Shown: piece after piece, positions 17,901 through 28,831 of the stretch | Layout of the letters: each line of letters opens with the position of its first letter | Numbering within the stretch: position 1 is the first letter of the stretch | Assembly: GCF_003013475.1 (NCBI RefSeq) | Contig: NZ_PXZO01000042.1 | Location: 165,137 to 229,136, forward strand | DNA from: Brevibacillus porteri | GTDB lineage: Bacteria > Bacillota > Bacilli > Brevibacillales > Brevibacillaceae | DNA: 64,000 bases | Direction: 5' to 3' | The notes under the pieces: generated by a model | What the model saw: the letters and a program-made list of their open reading frames with translations, nothing else | Told to the model about the DNA's origin: nothing | The model's database searches: none | Made by a program: the position numbers and the translations under genes

Positions 17901-18607
17901 CCAGGCTGGCCTCCCATGCCGGGATTGCGTAATGTATAGCCCAAACCACGCCGCGTGATAATGTACTTCGGCTGGCTCGGATCATCCTCGATTTTTTCCC
18001 GCAAACGACGGATCGTCACATCTACCGTCCGCACATCGCCAAAATAGTCGAATCCCCAGACCGACTGCAGGAGATGCTCTCGCGTCAATACTTGTCCCTG
18101 ATGGCGAGTGAGGTACACCAGCAGCTCAAGCTCACGATGGGTCAGCTCTAATGCTTCTCCCACCTTTTCGACGGTATACGAGTTCAAATCGATTTCCAGC
18201 TCATGCACGCGCAGTACATGCTGGCTATCCTTTTCCTCCACTTTCGAGCGGTTACGGCGCAAATGGGCCTTTACACGGGCTACCAGCTCACGCGTACTGA
18301 ATGGCTTCGTCACGTAATCGTCCGCGCCCAATTCCAGCCCGAGTACTTTATCCAGTTCAGAGTCTTTGGCAGTCAGCATGATGATCGGAATATCATACGT
18401 TTGACGAACGGTTCGGCACACATCCATTCCGTCTCTGCCTGGAAGCATAACATCTAGTAAAATCAGATCTGGTCGCTCATCCTTGACCACGACAAGTGCC
18501 TCATCACCATCGTAGGCGCATACGACCTGATATCCTTCTTTTTCAAACGTGAATTTCAAAATATCTGCAATCGGTTTTTCGTCGTCAACTACGAGGAGTT
18601 TTGCCAT
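17897..18607 (-). CDS. walR: WalR essential response regulator
   Basis: A 236-residue OmpR-type regulator. The receiver domain has DDEKPI (Asp8-Asp9), the phosphorylation site Asp52 ([10 protein letters not shown]) and Lys in [12 protein letters not shown]. The winged-helix DNA-binding domain has [20 protein letters not shown] and [23 protein letters not shown] 18607 follows AGGAGGGCG; upstream in-frame codons have no site. It is the first gene of the wal operon. Confidence 0.98.
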   Translation of the reverse strand: MAKLLVVDDEKPIADILKFTFEKEGYQVVCAYDGDEALVVVKDERPDLILLDVMLPGRDGMDVCRTVRQTYDIPIIMLTAKDSELDKVLGLELGADDYVTKPFSTRELVARVKAHLRRNRSKVEEKDSQHVLRVHELEIDLNSYTVEKVGEALELTHRELELLVYLTRHQGQVLTREHLLQSVWGFDYFGDVRTVDVTIRRLREKIEDDPSQPKYIITRRGLGYTLRNPGMGGQPG

Positions 18608-18762
18608 CCTGCGCCCTCCTTTTTCTGTAAGTACGTGTTCCAACAGTCGCCTGTTTCCTCTCAAACTGCCTCTTCAAGGATTCCACTTCGACCCTCACTA
18701 TTCCTCTACAATACACCATGTACGCCATGTAAAGAAGGGCTTGGCATTCAATCCCTGCCAAC

Positions 18763-18798
18763 AAAAAAAGGGCCCCTCCTAAGAGTTGCCCTTTTTTA
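18763..18798 (-). terminator. Terminator after the M23 peptidase gene
   Basis: AAAAAAGGGC / GCCCTTTTTT symmetrical arms, 17 bases beyond the minus-strand stop. The T tract exists in both directions, but only minus-strand genes abut it. Confidence 0.85.
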
Positions 18799-18814
18799 TC
18801 CAGAAATTACATGT

Positions 18815-20311
18815 CTATTTTAAGTAACGAATCGGGTTCTGGTTTCGTCCATTTTGTAGAACCTCAAAATGCAGGTGGACGCCGGTCGATTGTCCAGTAG
18901 AACCCTTTACGCCGATTTTCTTTCCTTGGCTAACAACATCGCCGACTTTCACATTAATGCTGCTCATGTGACCGTACAATGTCTTCATTCCATTGCCGTG
19001 ATCGATGATAACCGATTTTCCATAGTCACCATTCCAACCAGCGAAGGTGACACGTCCATTGTCTGCCGCCATGACAGAACCAGAACCGGCAATATCAATT
19101 CCTTTATGCATGCTGCCCCAGCGTTTGCCGAAGCCGCTGCTGATATATCCGCTAGCAGGCCAGCTCAAACGGCCTGTCCCGCGCGATGGAATTACTTTTG
19201 TACCGCGCTCCATAATTTTGGTTACAGGCTGCACAGTTACATCTTGTTTAATGACTTTGCGATCGACTACTTGTCCATTTTCTTTCAAGACTTCGTACTT
19301 AACTGTTTTAGTGCCGTTTTTACCTTCTTGTACGACTTTTGTTTCGCCTTTAGGGACCTTGTCATTGTTATTAATTTGAGTATTAAAAGCAATGACTTCT
19401 TGCTGATCTACTTCTTCTTTGACTTGTACAGTAACCAGTGGACGTACTGCGGTTACATTGATTTCTTGTCCCAATTTAAGGACCGTATTTTCCGTGATGC
19501 CTGGGTTGTTCGCGTAAATATCTTTTGATGTAATGCCGTATTTCTTCGCGATGCAACCGATGCAATCGCCTTCTACGACCGTGTGCTTCATATCCTTGAA
19601 GGTGCCTTTTACCAGCAACTCCTCAAGTTTATCGGCAGACAAAATTTGAGATGCATCGACTGTTTCGGTTTGCATCTCTACGTTTTCTTTAAATGCGACT
19701 TCTTTTACCGGATTTGGTTTGACTGGGACTGCTGATGCTGCTGCTACAATAGCCTTTTTCCCTGTCGTTGCAGGAACTCCGGAATATTTTTGCTTCACTT
19801 CAGCCAGTACTTCATCAGCTGATTGCTGGTCTGGCAGGTAACCTACCACTTTGCCATCAATCGTCAGCTTAACGCTCTGAACCTTGAGATCCGCTACGGA
19901 TGCCAGAGCTTGTACAGCGGCATCATTATTGAACGGTGCCTTGAATTCACGCTCTTCTTCAAATGCGATATAGTTAGCCAATTGCAAGTTAAGGCCTGTT
20001 TTTGCCTTTTCCTCTTCCAGCTTGGCTGCTGTCCAGTTATGTATCACATTTGGATCGTTTACCACGCCAATCTCTTTGCCGTTCACACTGACATGGTAGA
20101 CAGAATTGACATTGCTTGTGTAATAGTATTGTGCAGATGCTCCACCAGCAATCGTCAATACTAGACCCGCCGCAATTGAAAGCGATTGTTTTTTATGCGA
20201 CTGGATGTAAGAGCTTGTACGTTTCATTGTACGTTTCGCCAGATCACTGCAATCCCGAACGATTCGTGATGACCGTTCCTGCAGCTTGGCCTTCCATTCC
20301 GACCAATGCAT
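18815..20311 (-). CDS. LysM-G5-M23 peptidoglycan endopeptidase
   Basis: A 498-residue protein. An N-terminal signal anchor (about 42-60, SLSIAAGLVLTIAGGASA) is followed by a YabE/SpoIID-like linker, LysM (about 243-287, HTVVEGDCIGCIAKKYGITS), G5 (about 293-370) and a complete M23 domain with zinc ligands His402 and Asp406 (HKGIDIA) and His479/His481 (GVHLHFE). It should cleave peptide cross-bridges. Its position just upstream of walR on the same strand is typical, and it is a plausible WalR target, though I found no clean WalR box. The two Cys inside LysM are unusual. Confidence 0.92.
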   Translation of the reverse strand: MHWSEWKAKLQERSSRIVRDCSDLAKRTMKRTSSYIQSHKKQSLSIAAGLVLTIAGGASAQYYYTSNVNSVYHVSVNGKEIGVVNDPNVIHNWTAAKLEEEKAKTGLNLQLANYIAFEEEREFKAPFNNDAAVQALASVADLKVQSVKLTIDGKVVGYLPDQQSADEVLAEVKQKYSGVPATTGKKAIVAAASAVPVKPNPVKEVAFKENVEMQTETVDASQILSADKLEELLVKGTFKDMKHTVVEGDCIGCIAKKYGITSKDIYANNPGITENTVLKLGQEINVTAVRPLVTVQVKEEVDQQEVIAFNTQINNNDKVPKGETKVVQEGKNGTKTVKYEVLKENGQVVDRKVIKQDVTVQPVTKIMERGTKVIPSRGTGRLSWPASGYISSGFGKRWGSMHKGIDIAGSGSVMAADNGRVTFAGWNGDYGKSVIIDHGNGMKTLYGHMSSINVKVGDVVSQGKKIGVKGSTGQSTGVHLHFEVLQNGRNQNPIRYLK

Positions 20312-20568
20312 AACTTGTCCCTCCTGAAAACAGATACAACTTGCTCGTTCTATTTCCTGAAAATTTTTAATTTATTGATTAGGTCGTATATCCCAAAATT
20401 TAGTTTCCATTTATCTGCCAAATTGCCTAAAGAAACCAACTATGTCGACTTTACCATAAGATAAACGACAACATCAAGTGTAAATTGCTGTCGAATAAAA
20501 AAATAGCCGTAGAGTCACTATATGTACAAATAATTGGTAGCATTTATCATAAATGGGAGCTGATATAC

Positions 20569-20940
20569 GTGAAGGAACGTAACATTCTTGCAGGATTTCA
20601 AACCGAGGACGATGCCCAAGAGGCAGAAAAAGCACTTCGACAAGCTGGTTTTTCCATCATTCAGATCGACAGAATTGGACAATTCCCTGGTGATGGGAAT
20701 GAACAGATCATGAATCCTATTTCCGGAGATTTTCCCAGCTTGGGCAGCCTTACATTGGCAGGTGACTTCCCAAGCGGCAGGGATGCAAGCATCATGGCAG
20801 CAGTAGATCCTGACGCCAGCGGCATGGCAGACCGGGGCGACGATAATTTATATCGGAGTGTCTTATTAACGGCAGTCGTACCAGAAGAACAGGGTGATCT
20901 TGCAATCGAGATCATCCGATCGTATGGAGGCATGATCTAA
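20569..20940 (+). CDS. Hypothetical protein with N-terminal ferredoxin-like half-repeat
   Basis: GTG 20569 with GGGAG about ten bases upstream gives a 123-residue soluble protein. The N-terminus NILAGFQTEDDAQEAEKALR with QAGFSIIQIDRIG forms a beta-alpha-beta unit like those of YflT-type stress proteins. The C-terminus SVLLTAVVPEEQGDLAIEII with RSYGGMI makes a second one. The middle is Gly/Asp/Pro-rich. No function can be assigned. A bidirectional hairpin follows. Confidence 0.7.
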   Translation: MKERNILAGFQTEDDAQEAEKALRQAGFSIIQIDRIGQFPGDGNEQIMNPISGDFPSLGSLTLAGDFPSGRDASIMAAVDPDASGMADRGDDNLYRSVLLTAVVPEEQGDLAIEIIRSYGGMI

Positions 20941-20948
20941 AATAAATA

Positions 20949-20989
20949 TAGCCATCTTCCCTTAACTAACTAGGAAAGATGGCTTATTT
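20949..20989. terminator. Bidirectional terminator
   Basis: ATAGCCATCTT / AAGATGGCTTAT arms lie between two convergent genes (20569-20940 plus, 21010-21225 minus). Confidence 0.75.
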
Positions 20990-21009
20990 CGTTATGGACA
21001 TCTGTGAAC

Positions 21010-21225
21010 TCACACCTCTTGCATCGAGGTAACGTCTTTTAACGCAAGTCTGCGTATTTTCGTTTTCTCGGCGTCATTTTGTTGTTTGTATGTGGTGATA
21101 AAGCATAAGTAGCCATTGTTAAAATGAGTCATGGTTCCCTTGATGACGACGCCATTGATCATCTTTACCTGTACATTTTTGCCTAGCAGCTTCATGGCCT
21201 TTTGGTCAAATCCAAAACCCATCAT
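21010..21225 (-). CDS. Small Sm-like (LSm-type) protein
   Basis: A 71-residue protein. After FDQKAMKLLGKNVQVKMING, the pattern VVIKGTMTHFNNGYLCFITT followed by a charged loop and RRLALKDVTSM matches the five-strand Sm/SH3-type barrel with a G-G-N-G turn (Hfq-like topology), but it is not Hfq. ATG 21225 lies seven bases after GAGAGGTG; GTG 21228 and ATG 21222 are alternatives. An RNA-binding role is conjecture. Confidence 0.6.
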   Translation of the reverse strand: MMGFGFDQKAMKLLGKNVQVKMINGVVIKGTMTHFNNGYLCFITTYKQQNDAEKTKIRRLALKDVTSMQEV

Positions 21226-21299
21226 CACTTTTCACCTCTCCATTTCTCCCTATGTCTATCCATATGCCCAGAGGGTGTCGTTTCGTGTCTGTCCGTTGC

Positions 21300-21336
21300 A
21301 AAAAAAAGAAAGCTGCCGATTGATCGACAGCTTTCC
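21300..21336 (-). terminator. purA terminator
   Basis: GAAAGCTG...CAGCTTTC stem with a run of T on the minus strand, 21 bases beyond the purA stop. Confidence 0.85.
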
Positions 21337-21356
21337 TCTATTATATAGTCTATTGC

Positions 21357-22691
<1,335 letters not shown>

Positions 22692-22730
22692 CTAAGTTTA
22701 CTAAACGAGACTCCCCATGTCAACGCTAAA

Positions 22731-22769
22731 TACGAACATTCATATAGTTAGTTCTTAATATGTTCGGCA
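22731..22769 (-). promoter_or_regulatory. PurR-binding PurBox pair upstream of purA
   Basis: ATACGAACATT (CGAAC at 22733-22737) and ATATGTTCGGCAAT (GTTCG at 22762-22766) form an inverted pair with 24 bases between the cores. This agrees with the spacing of Bacillus PurBoxes (about 16-17 bases between 14-base boxes). Expected effect: repression of purA by PurR when PRPP is low. Confidence 0.75.
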
Positions 22770-22780
22770 ATTCAATATAG

Positions 22781-22814
22781 AAAAAAAAGCCGGAATTTCT
22801 CCGGCTTTTTTTCC
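22781..22814 (-). terminator. dnaB terminator
   Basis: AAAAAAGCCGG / CCGGCTTTTTTT stem-loop, 12 bases beyond the helicase stop on the minus strand. Confidence 0.88.
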
Positions 22815-22824
22815 ATTCCAACTA

Positions 22825-24174
22825 TTAACCTGCTTGATTTCGAAAGCGATGATCCAAGTTAACGAACTTGTTGAATTCTTTCAAGAACGCCAACTCCACC
22901 GTCCCGGTCGGGCCGTTACGCTGTTTGGCGATAATGACTTCGATGACATTCTTGTTTTCTGATTCCTTGTCATAGTAGTCATCACGGTACAAGAAGGCAA
23001 CGATATCGGCGTCCTGCTCAATTGACCCCGACTCACGGATATCAGACATCATCGGTCGCTTGTCCTGCCGTTGCTCTACACCACGGCTCAACTGCGACAG
23101 GGCGATAACTGGCACGTTCAGCTCACGCGCGATCCCTTTTAGCGTACGAGAGATCTCAGATACTTCCTGCTGACGGTTATCTCCTTTGCCTCGTCCATGA
23201 ATCAGCTGAAGGTAGTCGATCAGGATCAAGCCCAAGCCCTTCTCTGTTTGAAGGCGACGGCATTTCGCCCGGATATCCTGTACAGTAACCCCGGGTGAAT
23301 CGTCGATGTAAATCGGCGCTTTCGCCAGCGTACCAATTGCCATCGTTAGCTTTTGCCAATCATCTTCCTCCAGTGACCCTGAACGCATCCGGGACGCATC
23401 CAGATTGCCCTCCGCACAAATCATACGCTGTACCAACTGAGGAGCCCCCATCTCCAAGGAGAAGATGGCTACGGTCTCACCTGCACGTGCTGCTACATTT
23501 TGCGCGAGATTCAAGGCAAAAGCCGTCTTCCCTACAGAAGGACGGGCTGCCAAGATAATCAGGTCACTCCGCTGCAATCCTGCTGTCATCTTGTCCAAAT
23601 CCGTATATCCCGTAGAAATCCCCGTAATATCACCGCGACGCTGACTCAAAAACTCAATCCGCTCATACGTTTCCAGAAGGGCATCACGAATCGGTGTAAA
23701 ACCGCCACTGTTGCGATTTTGACCGATCTCCATGATGTACTTCTCCGCATCCGCGATGATCTGCGTGACATCATCTTCACGGGAATATCCGTCATTGGCA
23801 ATCTTGGTAGCTGTATGAATCAATCGCCGAAGCAGCGATTTTTCTTCTACAATTTTTGCGTAGTATTCGATATTGGCAGCCGTTGGAACTGAGCTGGCGA
23901 TTTCCGTGATATACGTAACGCCACCGACTTCATCCAACAGCTTGTGGTCCTGTAGATCCGCTGTAACAGTAACCAGATCGACAGGTTCGCCTTTTTCATA
24001 CAGGTCCACCATCGTTTGAAAGATGCGCTGATGCGCTGTCTTGTAAAAATCCTCCGGACGGAGAATCTCAATGGCCGTGATTAAAGCTTCCTTAGACAAG
24101 AACACGGCACCCAGTACCGATTGTTCCGCTTCCTTGTTCTGTGGCGGCACACGATCCAAAAACAGGTCGCTCAC
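22825..24174 (-). CDS. dnaB: Replicative DNA helicase (DnaB type)
   Basis: A 449-residue hexameric helicase. The N-terminal primase-interaction domain begins VPPQNKEAEQSVLGAVFLS. The RecA-like domain has Walker A AARPSVGKTAFALNLA, Walker B GLILIDYLQLI, and the arginine-finger region DIRESGSIEQDADIVAFLYR. It unwinds DNA at the fork. The gene is called dnaC in Bacillus subtilis. It follows rplI with a 24-base gap, the usual Bacillales order. Confidence 0.97.
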   Translation of the reverse strand: MSDLFLDRVPPQNKEAEQSVLGAVFLSKEALITAIEILRPEDFYKTAHQRIFQTMVDLYEKGEPVDLVTVTADLQDHKLLDEVGGVTYITEIASSVPTAANIEYYAKIVEEKSLLRRLIHTATKIANDGYSREDDVTQIIADAEKYIMEIGQNRNSGGFTPIRDALLETYERIEFLSQRRGDITGISTGYTDLDKMTAGLQRSDLIILAARPSVGKTAFALNLAQNVAARAGETVAIFSLEMGAPQLVQRMICAEGNLDASRMRSGSLEEDDWQKLTMAIGTLAKAPIYIDDSPGVTVQDIRAKCRRLQTEKGLGLILIDYLQLIHGRGKGDNRQQEVSEISRTLKGIARELNVPVIALSQLSRGVEQRQDKRPMMSDIRESGSIEQDADIVAFLYRDDYYDKESENKNVIEVIIAKQRNGPTGTVELAFLKEFNKFVNLDHRFRNQAG

Positions 24175-24198
24175 GTCACACCCCCCACAATTGAGACA

Positions 24199-24645
24199 TT
24201 ATTCTTCCACAACGTGTACTTTCAGAGTCACAGTTACTTCGTTGTGCAGTTTTACTTTGATTTGCGTCACGCCCAAAGCACGGATGGCATCCATTTCGAG
24301 CTTACGCTTGTCTACTTTGATTTTATACTGATCTTCCAGCGCTTGCGCTACTTGTTTGCTGGAAATTGCACCGAACAAGCGACCACCTTCGCCTGCTTTT
24401 CCTACTACTTTCACTGTCAGCTCTTCCAGCTTTTTGCCCAGCTCCTGAGCATCCAGCTTTTCTTGCTCCTTGCGCTTATCTTCGCTGCGCTTTTGAGCGT
24501 CGAGCGTTTTCACGTTGCTATCTGTCGCTTCTTTTACCAGCTTCTTTGGCAACAAGAAGTTGCGTACATAGCCCTCTGACAAATCCTTAACTTCGCCTTT
24601 TTTCCCTTGGCCTTTTACATCTTGAAGAAAAATGACTTTCATCAT
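24199..24645 (-). CDS. rplI: 50S ribosomal protein L9
   Basis: 148 residues with the L9 signature ([20 protein letters not shown], then [17 protein letters not shown]), a long connecting helix and the C-terminal domain with [17 protein letters not shown]. It binds 23S rRNA at the base of L1. It lies in an operon with gdpP and dnaB. Confidence 0.98.
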   Translation of the reverse strand: MMKVIFLQDVKGQGKKGEVKDLSEGYVRNFLLPKKLVKEATDSNVKTLDAQKRSEDKRKEQEKLDAQELGKKLEELTVKVVGKAGEGGRLFGAISSKQVAQALEDQYKIKVDKRKLEMDAIRALGVTQIKVKLHNEVTVTLKVHVVEE

Positions 24646-24668
24646 CGTTTCCCCCTTTATATTTTGGC

Positions 24669-26606
24669 CTATACGACCGAGTCAATCGCTTCTTTCAAAC
24701 GACGTGTAGCTTCTTTAATTGATATGCCTTGAATTTGTGTCGCAGCACCAGTGAGGTGACCGCCTCCACCCAGCAGTTCCATGATGGACTGAACATTGAT
24801 GTCGCCCAGAGAACGTCCACTGATCAAGATCGTATCGTCGGATCGCTCTGCAACAACAAACGACGCCTGGATACCTGACAAAGTGAGTAGCTGCTCAGCA
24901 GCTTGCGCCACCTGTACCTGCGTGTAATCCTCGGACGGATCTCCTATGGCAATTGCCATGTTGTCACGGTACGTTTCCGTGTTCATGATGATTTTTGCCC
25001 GCTTCACATACTGTCCCAGATCTTCCTTCAACAGACGCTGGACAGCCGCGGTATCGGCCCCGTTACGACGAAGGAAAGACGCCGCTTCAAAGGTCCGTGA
25101 ACCTGTGCGGAAGGCAAAGCTTTTGGTATCCACCACAATCCCTGCTAACAGTGCCGTTGCTATCAGATTGTCGATATTCAATCGCTCGCTCTGATATTGC
25201 AAGAGCTCCGTGACGAGCTCGGCTGTAGAAGAAGCATATGGTTCCAGATACAAGAGTACTGGCTCAATGAACTCCTCTGAACGTCGATGGTGGTCAATCA
25301 CTACAATTCGGCTCGTTTCCGTCAACAGCTTCGGCTCAATCACCAGCGATGGTCGATGCGTATCAACAACTACCAGCAATGTGCGGCCAGAAATGAGTCG
25401 GATCGCCTGTTCTGGCGTGATAAAGGTCTCAGCCAACTCTTCATTGGCATAAATCTCTTTCATCAGACGCTCGACAGAATGATTGCCTTCGTCCATGACG
25501 ATATAAGCCGTTTTGTTGTGCAGCTGCACAGCCTTCAATACACCAAGTGATGCCCCGATGGAATCCATGTCAGGCTGTTTATGCCCCATGACAATGACGT
25601 GCTCCGCCTCATGAATGAGATCACGCAAAGCATGTGCAATAACACGAGCCCGGACACGTGTCCGCTTTTCCACCGCATTCGATTTCCCACCGTAGAAAGT
25701 GAGCTTGTTGCCAATCTTGACAGCGCACTGGTCGCCACCGCGCCCCAATGCGATATCCAAGCTTGATTGCGCCATTTGTCCCAGCTCAATGTAAGTGGTA
25801 GCAGCCGCTCCAACCCCGATACTAAGCGTAATCGGAATTTTGTTGTCAGCCGTCATCTCCCGTACTACATCGAGAATGTCAAATCGCGATTCTTCCAATT
25901 TATCAAGTGCTTCCCGTTCCATCAGAGCCAAAAACTTGTCGGCCGTGATTCGGCGAAGATATATGCCATGTTTGTTGGCCCACTCTGTAATCACACCAGC
26001 CACGCTTGTAGAGAGCAGCGTACGGCTCTGATCATCCATGACTTGTCCAACCTCATCCAAATTGTCGAGGTGAATGATGGCAAGTGCAGCCTTTTCTCGA
26101 TGGTAACGAGTCGTCAGTTCTTTGAAGTCCGTAATGTCCTTGAAATACAAAAGGCGCTCATCGGACCGCACAATGACCTCGTATACCCGCTCGTTATAAG
26201 TAAACTCCAGCCGTTTTTGCTCCGGCTTCCAAACCAGTTGGGGGAATACCTCTTGGAGGCTTTTCCCGATCATGGATTCATCCCCGGACATATGCGTCAT
26301 ATACGGGTTTACCCACTCAATTGCCTTTTCCTCGTTGTATAAAAGAATTCCGATCGGCAGTTCCTGGATAACGCCTTCTCCCGCCTTCTTCACGCGATGG
26401 GTGACCGTCGCCAAATACAGGCGCAAGTCTCGTTGGAACCCCTTTTCTGCTTGAAGAGCGTAAAGAACCAAGCCAATCAAGCAAATCATGCCGATCGCCC
26501 CGTACATCCAATGGAACAAGGTCAAAATCCCCAACAACAGCAAGCTAAAGCTGAGTGCCAGGACCATGTGCATCCCGTACCAACGCTTTAACAGGAACTT
26601 GGGCAT
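24669..26606 (-). CDS. gdpP: Cyclic-di-AMP phosphodiesterase GdpP
   Basis: A 645-residue protein. Two N-terminal membrane spans (about 12-50) are followed by a PAS-like haem-type domain (about 80-160), a degenerate GGDEF domain (about 170-300), a DHH domain ([15 protein letters not shown] at 341-355, [11 protein letters not shown] at about 435-445) and a DHHA1 domain with [13 protein letters not shown] near 612-624. It hydrolyses c-di-AMP to pApA. Spacing to yybS is four bases. Confidence 0.97.
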   Translation of the reverse strand: MPKFLLKRWYGMHMVLALSFSLLLLGILTLFHWMYGAIGMICLIGLVLYALQAEKGFQRDLRLYLATVTHRVKKAGEGVIQELPIGILLYNEEKAIEWVNPYMTHMSGDESMIGKSLQEVFPQLVWKPEQKRLEFTYNERVYEVIVRSDERLLYFKDITDFKELTTRYHREKAALAIIHLDNLDEVGQVMDDQSRTLLSTSVAGVITEWANKHGIYLRRITADKFLALMEREALDKLEESRFDILDVVREMTADNKIPITLSIGVGAAATTYIELGQMAQSSLDIALGRGGDQCAVKIGNKLTFYGGKSNAVEKRTRVRARVIAHALRDLIHEAEHVIVMGHKQPDMDSIGASLGVLKAVQLHNKTAYIVMDEGNHSVERLMKEIYANEELAETFITPEQAIRLISGRTLLVVVDTHRPSLVIEPKLLTETSRIVVIDHHRRSEEFIEPVLLYLEPYASSTAELVTELLQYQSERLNIDNLIATALLAGIVVDTKSFAFRTGSRTFEAASFLRRNGADTAAVQRLLKEDLGQYVKRAKIIMNTETYRDNMAIAIGDPSEDYTQVQVAQAAEQLLTLSGIQASFVVAERSDDTILISGRSLGDINVQSIMELLGGGGHLTGAATQIQGISIKEATRRLKEAIDSVV

Positions 26607-26610
26607 TTCC

Positions 26611-27519
26611 TCAGCCCCTCTTCACTCTTGTTTCCAGTTTTTCACGCAAACGAATTCCTAGGTCAAATATCCCTACTAGACTAAGTATAGTACTTAGGGG
26701 TGGAAAAATAAATAGACAGACAATAAGCACGGGAGTCAATCTCTTCCAGCCGTACAAATAGGCAGCAAATAGACAAAAACTCAAGCCCTGCAAAACAAAA
26801 ATAACATCCAGCATGACTTTCAGGTTCATCAGGGCGATTTCCCAAAACGTTCCCTGCATGCTTTCAGCAAACAACAATAGACTGATCATCGCAATGAAGT
26901 AGTAATAAATCAACGAACGCGGGAAGTTCCATTCCCGAATTGGCTTCAATGCTGGAATTGGTCTGCGCAGACGCCTTCCAAACAGACTCGCCAATCCATG
27001 ATTAATGGCGCTAGATAAAAAGCTGAACAGAACGAGACTCGTAGGCAATACCATTTTACCCAGTGCAATGAGCTGATCAAACTGTTCTTTTGGCATCATC
27101 GCAGGACGTATTTTAGAAACCTCTTGCAAGGCCGCATTAAAATCCACGTTCATTCCGAATGCCAAGAATCCAAGATAAGAAACCACACCCAGAAAAGAGA
27201 CACCAGCACCCGCCACAATGGCTGGTAAGGCCGCCTTCTTTTTCGCGTAAACAATCCCCATTACTGAACCCCAAGCGGCACTGTAAAAAGCGAGTGTGGC
27301 TTCGAGTGGACCGGTAATGATCCATCCTAGAAACGTAAAGGCCAACGTGACCCACACCATGTTAGGTACTGTTCGATTTACAGCCAAAAGAATAAACGGC
27401 AGAGGTATCAAGAAGCTGACGAACAATCCCAGTATGGTATATGTGGTGAGAAACAGCAGCACCAGTGCGATACCCAGCATAAGGGCATTTTCAGCCAAGT
27501 GTTTCGTTTTGGACGGCAT
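26611..27519 (-). CDS. yybS: YybS family membrane protein (DUF2232)
   Basis: A 302-residue polytopic membrane protein with about eight spans. It begins ENALMLGIALVLLFLTTYTI and has a central PAMMPKEQFDQLIALGKMVL loop before further spans. It is related to the membrane components of ECF-type transporters, but no substrate is known. It is four bases from gdpP, in the conserved order rpsR-yybS-gdpP-rplI. Confidence 0.93.
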   Translation of the reverse strand: MPSKTKHLAENALMLGIALVLLFLTTYTILGLFVSFLIPLPFILLAVNRTVPNMVWVTLAFTFLGWIITGPLEATLAFYSAAWGSVMGIVYAKKKAALPAIVAGAGVSFLGVVSYLGFLAFGMNVDFNAALQEVSKIRPAMMPKEQFDQLIALGKMVLPTSLVLFSFLSSAINHGLASLFGRRLRRPIPALKPIREWNFPRSLIYYYFIAMISLLLFAESMQGTFWEIALMNLKVMLDVIFVLQGLSFCLFAAYLYGWKRLTPVLIVCLFIFPPLSTILSLVGIFDLGIRLREKLETRVKRG

Positions 27520-27571
27520 GTCAGCACCTCATTATTCATGTCTCATGTACACTTTCCATAGAAAACTATGG

Positions 27572-27605
27572 AAAAAAGAGGGCCACGCAATTGTGCCCCT
27601 CTTTG
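27572..27605 (-). terminator. rpsR terminator
   Basis: AAAGAGGG / CCCTCTTT based stem about 16 bases past rpsR on the minus strand, with a T-rich exit (CTCTTTTTTCC). Confidence 0.8.
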
Positions 27606-27620
27606 TATAGCTTTTGAAAA

Positions 27621-27851
27621 TTATTCAGCAGTGTAAGGCAACAGTGCTACTTGACGGGATCGCTTGATTGCGATTGTCAGTGCACGTTGATACTTCGCAG
27701 AAGTACCAGTTACACGACGTGGCAAGATTTTGCCGCGTTCGCTGATGAACTTTTTCAGCAAATCAATATCTTTATAATCGATGTGCTTGATTTTGTTCAC
27801 TTTAAAGAAGCATACTTTACGACGCTTATTAGGACGTCCTTTGCGTGCCAT
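27621..27851 (-). CDS. rpsR: 30S ribosomal protein S18
   Basis: 76 residues, including the [20 protein letters not shown] core and [20 protein letters not shown]. It forms a dimer with S6 on the platform of the 30S subunit. It is the last gene of the rpsF-ssb-rpsR operon. Confidence 0.98.
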   Translation of the reverse strand: MARKGRPNKRRKVCFFKVNKIKHIDYKDIDLLKKFISERGKILPRRVTGTSAKYQRALTIAIKRSRQVALLPYTAE

Positions 27852-27891
27852 GATAGTCCCTCCCTCTTAGGAATGTGAAAGTTATACGATA

Positions 27892-28371
27892 CTAGAACGG
27901 CAAGTCATCATCTGAAATGTTGATCGGCTTGCCTGCACTCGCGAAAGGATCACCAAACGGATCATAGTCATTATTTCGTTGACCGGATGGTTTGTTACCG
28001 CCACCCATGCCTGGTCCTGGATCGTATCCTGAATTGTCTCCGCCGGATTCATTGCCTCGACCGCCCAAAAATTGAACGTTCTCCGCAACGACTTCCGTCA
28101 CGTATACCTTTTTACCTTCTTTATTATCATAGGAGCGTGTTTGCATACGTCCCTCGATGGCTGCTTGTCTACCTTTACGCAAATAGCTTGCGCACAGGTC
28201 GGCAAGTTTTTGCCAAGCGACAATGTTAATGAAGTCCGTTTCTCTCTCTCCCGCTTGATTGGTGCGGGGACGATTAACGGCCACAGTAAAAGTAGCAACG
28301 GCAACGCCATTTGGCGTGTAGCGAAGTTCAGGATCTTTCGTCAGGTTGCCGATGAGAATGACTTTATTCAT
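27892..28371 (-). CDS. ssb: Single-stranded DNA-binding protein
   Basis: 159 residues. The OB-fold starts [21 protein letters not shown] Gly/Asn-rich linker (about 108-150) leads to the acidic tip ISDDDLPF that recruits replication and repair proteins. Located between rpsF and rpsR as in other bacilli. Confidence 0.98.
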   Translation of the reverse strand: MNKVILIGNLTKDPELRYTPNGVAVATFTVAVNRPRTNQAGERETDFINIVAWQKLADLCASYLRKGRQAAIEGRMQTRSYDNKEGKKVYVTEVVAENVQFLGGRGNESGGDNSGYDPGPGMGGGNKPSGQRNNDYDPFGDPFASAGKPINISDDDLPF

Positions 28372-28400
28372 CTTGGTTCCCCCTCTGATCGCGACAATGA

Positions 28401-28688
28401 TTACTTCTCATCACGAACAAACATAAAGCGGATTACGTCGTCATTGATTTTCATCAGACGCTCAGCTTCCGCAACAGCATCGGAGTTCGCTTTGAAGTTC
28501 ATCAAAACGTAGTAACCTTCACGGAACTTGTTGATCTCGTACGCAAGACGACGTTTACCCATTTCTTGAAGCTTAGAGATTTCGCCACCATAGTTAGTTA
28601 CAACATCGCTGTAACGAGCTACATTGGATTTTACTTTCTCTTCTTCAAGGTCTGGACGCAATACATACATTACTTCGTATTGGCGCAT
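28401..28688 (-). CDS. rpsF: 30S ribosomal protein S6
   Basis: 95 residues with the S6 core [20 protein letters not shown], then [20 protein letters not shown]. First gene of the operon with ssb and rpsR. The leader at 28712-28746 probably lets the S6:S18 complex regulate the operon. Confidence 0.98.
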
Positions 28689-28711
28689 ACCTTTTCACCT
28701 CCTTATGGACT

Positions 28712-28746
28712 TTAGCGGCCCTGTTCGGGCAAGGAGCGAGTGCTAA
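28712..28746 (-). promoter_or_regulatory. Likely S6:S18 autoregulatory leader motif
   Basis: On the minus strand TTAG...CTAA arms close a structure with an inner hairpin GCCC-GAACA-GGGC followed by an unpaired CCG. This is the arrangement of the S6:S18 leader in which CCG mimics the 16S rRNA site. It lies between the promoter and the rpsF ribosome site. Confidence 0.6.
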
Positions 28747-28792
28747 AACGAAACGCACAAAACATGCACTCCATAAATACTCGCATTATCGT

Positions 28793-28821
28793 ATTATAGC
28801 AAACCGCCTAGTTCGAATCAA
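28793..28821 (-). promoter_or_regulatory. SigA promoter of the rpsF-ssb-rpsR operon
   Basis: TTGATT (28821-28816), 17 bases, TATAAT (28798-28793) on the minus strand, about 105 bases ahead of rpsF. Confidence 0.88.
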
Positions 28822-28831
28822 GAATTTCGTA

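Noticed and set aside
20312..20480. Possible WalR box upstream of the M23 peptidase gene (TGTAAATTGCTGTCGAA)
   Set aside because: Half-site spacing is one base short and the second half departs from TGTWAH, so it does not meet the consensus.
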